Source of the DNA: a virus
DNA length: 49,837 nt
IMG/VR virus record: IMGVR_UViG_3300028044_001505
Coordinates: 1-49,837 of that record
Strand: one strand, 5' to 3'
Shown piece after piece: positions 47,321-49,837 of the stretch. The stretch's first letter is position 1, and each line of letters starts with the position of its first letter. Made by a program: the position numbers and the translations under genes. The notes beneath the pieces were generated by a model that was not told where the DNA came from, did no database searches, and worked only from the letters and a program-made list of their open reading frames with translations.

Positions 47321-48128
47321 CAGCAGGCCTGCCGATTCAGCTTCGCTGCTGGATGCCTGCCTGCGGGGCTGGGCGCCTGGGAGCCGGGCCCGGCAGATCC
47401 GGGCGCAGTCGCTGGCGCAGTTCCTGCGGCATTGCGTGGAGCGCGAAAAATTCCCCGATAGCTGGCGGCCACCGCTCGATCTGCGACCGCACATCGGTGT
47501 CCCGGCCGCTGAGACGGCTGCCGGCCACCGCAAGGGTGATCCCTTCACCGATCTGCAGGTGCTGCAGCTGCTCGATTCCCTGCCCACCGATCAACCTGGC
47601 CGCCGCTGGGCTGATGCGCTGCGGCTGCTGGCGGAGCTGGGCCTGCGGCCGATCGAATTGCAGCACCTGGGGGTGCGCAACGATCCGGGCAGCGGCCAAC
47701 CGCTGTGGTGGTGCACCTACCGCAAGCGCAGCGGCGGCGGCATGACCGCGCCGCGCTGGGTGCATCCGCTGCCGCTGACGGATTGGGACGGCCGCCGGCA
47801 GGACTGGCAATTGCTGGAGCGCTGGCGCTCGGGTGCCATTCAGCTTCCGCCCCTGGGCGGCGGGCCGGGAGCGGCCGATGCGATCGGCACCTATCTCAAG
47901 CGCCAGCGGTGCTGGATGGAATTGCGTGAACGAATGGCAGCACGAGGAGAGCGCGCCGTGCCGTACTCGTTCCGGCATGGCTACAGCCTCCGAGGCCATC
48001 AGCTGGGGATCGACCCTGGGAGCATGGCCCTGAGCATGGGGCACTCGCTGGAGGTGCACCTGCGCAGCTATCCATGGGCCTCGGGCCAGGGCGCGGCCGC
48101 AGCGTTTGCGCGGGCGTTGGAGGGATGA
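47313..48128 (+). pseudogene. Truncated tyrosine integrase
   Basis: The open frame aligns with the catalytic half and part of the core-binding domain of the intact integrase: LLDACLRGWAPGSRARQ and SWRPPLDL versus LLEAVIESWKDRPGSRGRQ and SWAPPLDL. It keeps GLRPIELQHLG, SFRHGYSLRGHQ, SMGHSLEVHLRSYPWA. The N-terminal domain is missing, no ATG precedes the homology, and the frame begins inside the Rad52 stop region, indicating a deletion junction. A GTG at 47436 could make a shorter product. It is a relic of an older element. Confidence 0.75.
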
Positions 48129-48562
48129 GGTACGACAGGAAATGGCGATGAGGAGTTGTAGGCATGCCCGACGAGCTTTGCTCACTGGGCCGGGGCGGGA
48201 CACCCCTGAGCGGTGCTGCGCTGAGCCGCGTTCGCCCGCGGCTGCAGGTGATCAGGGTCGGTGGTGATCACGCCGTGCAGGGTGCCGGGCTGTCCGTGCC
48301 TGCTGAAGCAACAGCCCGGCCAGGAGCAGGCCCCAGGAGAACGGTCCCGTGGGCCCTCAGCGGATCAAGAGTGAGCTTTCGCCCCCGAAAAACCGCTGCA
48401 ACTGCTGCCAGCGCAGCTCGGAAACCTGGTCGGTTTCATTCGTCAGGGCAGGCCGCCTTGGTGGACGGGTCCGGCCGAGCGGACTGGCTAGCTGCCAGTT
48501 GGGGGTCCTGCGGCAAGAGGAACGCCAAGACACAGGACCAACGAGGCGGAAGCCCAACCCAA
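48129..48562. other. Intergenic region, no supported gene
   Basis: A frame reading through on the plus strand continues as antisense of the DUF3122 gene and has an Arg/Ser/Gly-rich, non-protein-like composition. No tRNA fragment like the attachment core was seen here. Confidence 0.45.
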
Positions 48563-49108
48563 TCAGGTAGCAAGGTTCGGTGGCAACTCGTGGAGCGCTT
48601 GCACGACTTCAGGTTGCAGCATGACCATGATCGTGCCCTCTGGATTGTTGGTCGGCACCTCCAGCTGCAGCGGCAGCACTTCGCTGGGCCTGGGGTCCAG
48701 GGCGTTGGCGTCGAACTGGGCCGATGACTCGGGGACCACCTCCTCCCCTTGTCGCACCAGTTCCTCACTGCGGTTCGGCAGCTCCCAGGCGCCGCCGAGG
48801 CCATCGCTCAAGAGCAGTGGGCTTTGGTGATCGACTATCTGCCCGGGTGAGCGGGCAGTCAGGCGCACTCGCCAGCCGTCTGGGTAGGCGGGATCAGGTT
48901 GCTCGAACAGGGTCAGGCCCCAGGAACGACCTGAGGAATCCGTGAGGGTCCAGCGTTGTGGATCGGCTGCTGCCTGGGCCTGGAGCGGTAGAAGCATCAG
49001 GGTCAGGGCAAGCAGAACAGCGGCGAAGACGGGCCGCCAGTTGGGTCGATGCAGCCGGTGCGCAGCTGGGCGGAAACCCGCACCAGCCCCTTGAGAAAGA
49101 ATGCTCAT
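48563..49108 (-). CDS. DUF3122 family secreted protein
   Basis: A 181-residue protein with an export signal ([21 protein letters not shown]) and the DUF3122 pattern: [65 protein letters not shown] and LPLQLEVP. The family is known almost only from cyanobacteria; its function is unknown. It is host chromosomal DNA and reads divergently from psbA. Confidence 0.85.
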   Translation of the reverse strand: MSILSQGAGAGFRPAAHRLHRPNWRPVFAAVLLALTLMLLPLQAQAAADPQRWTLTDSSGRSWGLTLFEQPDPAYPDGWRVRLTARSPGQIVDHQSPLLLSDGLGGAWELPNRSEELVRQGEEVVPESSAQFDANALDPRPSEVLPLQLEVPTNNPEGTIMVMLQPEVVQALHELPPNLAT

Positions 49109-49240
49109 AACGTCTCTCGCGTCATAGAAGGCTTCAACGCTACTGTTTTATTGGGAAGAGCGGGTGCTCGGCTGTCCATCCACCACGATGGGCCGCCCTC
49201 GCCTTCGCAGCTCTCCCCAGTCCCGTCTTCATTCCTCGCC
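49109..49240 (+). promoter_or_regulatory. Divergent psbA/DUF3122 promoter region
   Basis: The 132-base gap holds the promoters of both genes. An AT-richer stretch (CTACTGTTTTATTGGG near 49139-49154) is the most likely psbA promoter area, but I cannot assign -10 and -35 boxes with confidence. Confidence 0.4.
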
Positions 49241-49837
49241 ATGACGACAACCATCCTCAAGCGTTCCTGGGGCAACCCATGGAACAGCTTCAAGGACTGG
49301 GTGACCAGCACCGACAACCGCCTCTACGTGGGCTGGTTCGGCGTGCTGATGATCCCCACCCTGCTGGTGGCCACCTGCTGTTTCGTGATCGCCTTCATTG
49401 GCGCCCCGCCCGTCGACATCGACGGCATCCGCGAACCCGTCTCCGGCGGCCTCCTCTACGGCAACAACATCATCACCGCCGCGGTGGTGCCCAGCTCCAA
49501 CGCCATCGGCCTGCACTTCTACCCGATCTGGGCCGCCTCCAGCCTCGATGAATGGCTCTACAACGGCGGCCCCTACCAGCTGATCATCTTCCACTTCCTC
49601 ATCGGCATCTTCTGCTGGATGGGCCGTGAATGGGAACTCAGCTACCGGCTAGGGATGCGTCCCTGGATCGCCGTGGCCTATTCCGCTCCGGTGGCTGCCG
49701 CCACCGCCGTGCTGCTGGTGTACGCCATCGGCCAGGGTTCCTTCTCCGACCCCATGCCCCTGGGCATCTCCGGCACCTTCAACTTCATGCTGGTGCTCCA
49801 GGCCGAGCACAACGTGCTCATGCATCCCTTCCACATG
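49241..49837 (+). CDS. psbA: Photosystem II D1 protein, 5' part
   Basis: The first 199 codons of D1, truncated by the window edge. Core motifs are present: [58 protein letters not shown] and [14 protein letters not shown]. Tyr161 (TyrZ) and Asp170, a ligand of the Mn cluster, are kept. Position 130 is Glu, as in high-light D1 forms. Unusual residues next to TyrZ are Ala162 and Pro171, where Pro and Gly are the common residues as I recall. It acts in the thylakoid membrane as a reaction-centre subunit. Confidence 0.95.
   Translation, partial: MTTTILKRSWGNPWNSFKDWVTSTDNRLYVGWFGVLMIPTLLVATCCFVIAFIGAPPVDIDGIREPVSGGLLYGNNIITAAVVPSSNAIGLHFYPIWAASSLDEWLYNGGPYQLIIFHFLIGIFCWMGREWELSYRLGMRPWIAVAYSAPVAAATAVLLVYAIGQGSFSDPMPLGISGTFNFMLVLQAEHNVLMHPFHM

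Noticed and set aside
48164-48727. 187-residue plus-strand frame before psbA
   Set aside because: It overlaps the DUF3122 gene antisense and its free part is Arg/Ser/Gly-rich without recognisable pattern.

Overview
The window comes from a high-GC picocyanobacterium of the Synechococcus/Cyanobium type. The best host markers are at the right end: psbA (photosystem II D1, cut by the window edge at 49241-49837) and a DUF3122 protein typical of cyanobacteria (48563-49108). Almost everything left of 44.03 kb looks like one large prophage of a tailed (siphovirus-like) cyanophage. Its right border is a 3' fragment of tRNA-Pro(UGG) at 43986-44029, a typical attachment core, with a tyrosine integrase beside it (42525-43802). 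I saw no second copy of the core, so the intact tRNA and the left border should lie before base 1 and the element should be longer than 44 kb.

Layout. 1-1199: an HNH nuclease and a PD-(D/E)XK nuclease, minus strand. 1295-9342: a mostly plus-strand block with a sigma factor, two small membrane proteins, a C39-fold peptidase (probable lysis gene), a double gamma-glutamylcyclotransferase, two secreted proteins and a SpoT/MESH1-like alarmone hydrolase. 9869-25361: virion genes on the minus strand. Read in transcription order they are portal, a connector-like gene, a LysM-HTH fusion, scaffold, small head genes, major capsid protein, and then tail and fibre genes, including a collagen-like fibre. 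25641-27438: an AT-rich plus-strand insert with a candidate peptide precursor, an ATP-grasp peptide ligase and a membrane protein, all overlapping by 4 bases. 27616-30894: coiled-coil protein, small and large terminase and a second sigma-like protein. 31017-35099: RecB-like nuclease, primase-helicase and a ribbon-helix-helix regulator. 35198-41557: plus-strand early/recombination genes (SF2 helicase, YefM-YoeB, VRR-NUC nuclease, an ERF-like protein, an SSB-like protein, a BRO antirepressor). 41582-42353: a VapBC-type pair, followed by the integrase.

Beyond the attachment site, 45050-48128 holds an older phage remnant: SLOG/DUF2493 protein, Gp157-like protein, Rad52-like annealing protein, and an N-terminally truncated integrase related to the intact one.

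Regulatory reading. A ten-base motif, TGGCAAKAGC, lies 22-52 bases before the start codons of portal, scaffold, capsid, collagen fibre and another tail gene, and is also found before a lysis-region gene. The element encodes two sigma-like proteins, one directly behind terminase, so a phage sigma reading a late promoter is a testable model. A different 34-base box occurs twice, once before the terminase operon and once before the recombination operon. A cluster of GTTRGATC repeats next to the primase is a candidate origin or operator array.

The most unusual content is the graspetide-like three-gene cassette, the late-promoter/sigma pair and the LysM-HTH fusion. All functions are inferred from reading the sequence; no database search or folding was run.
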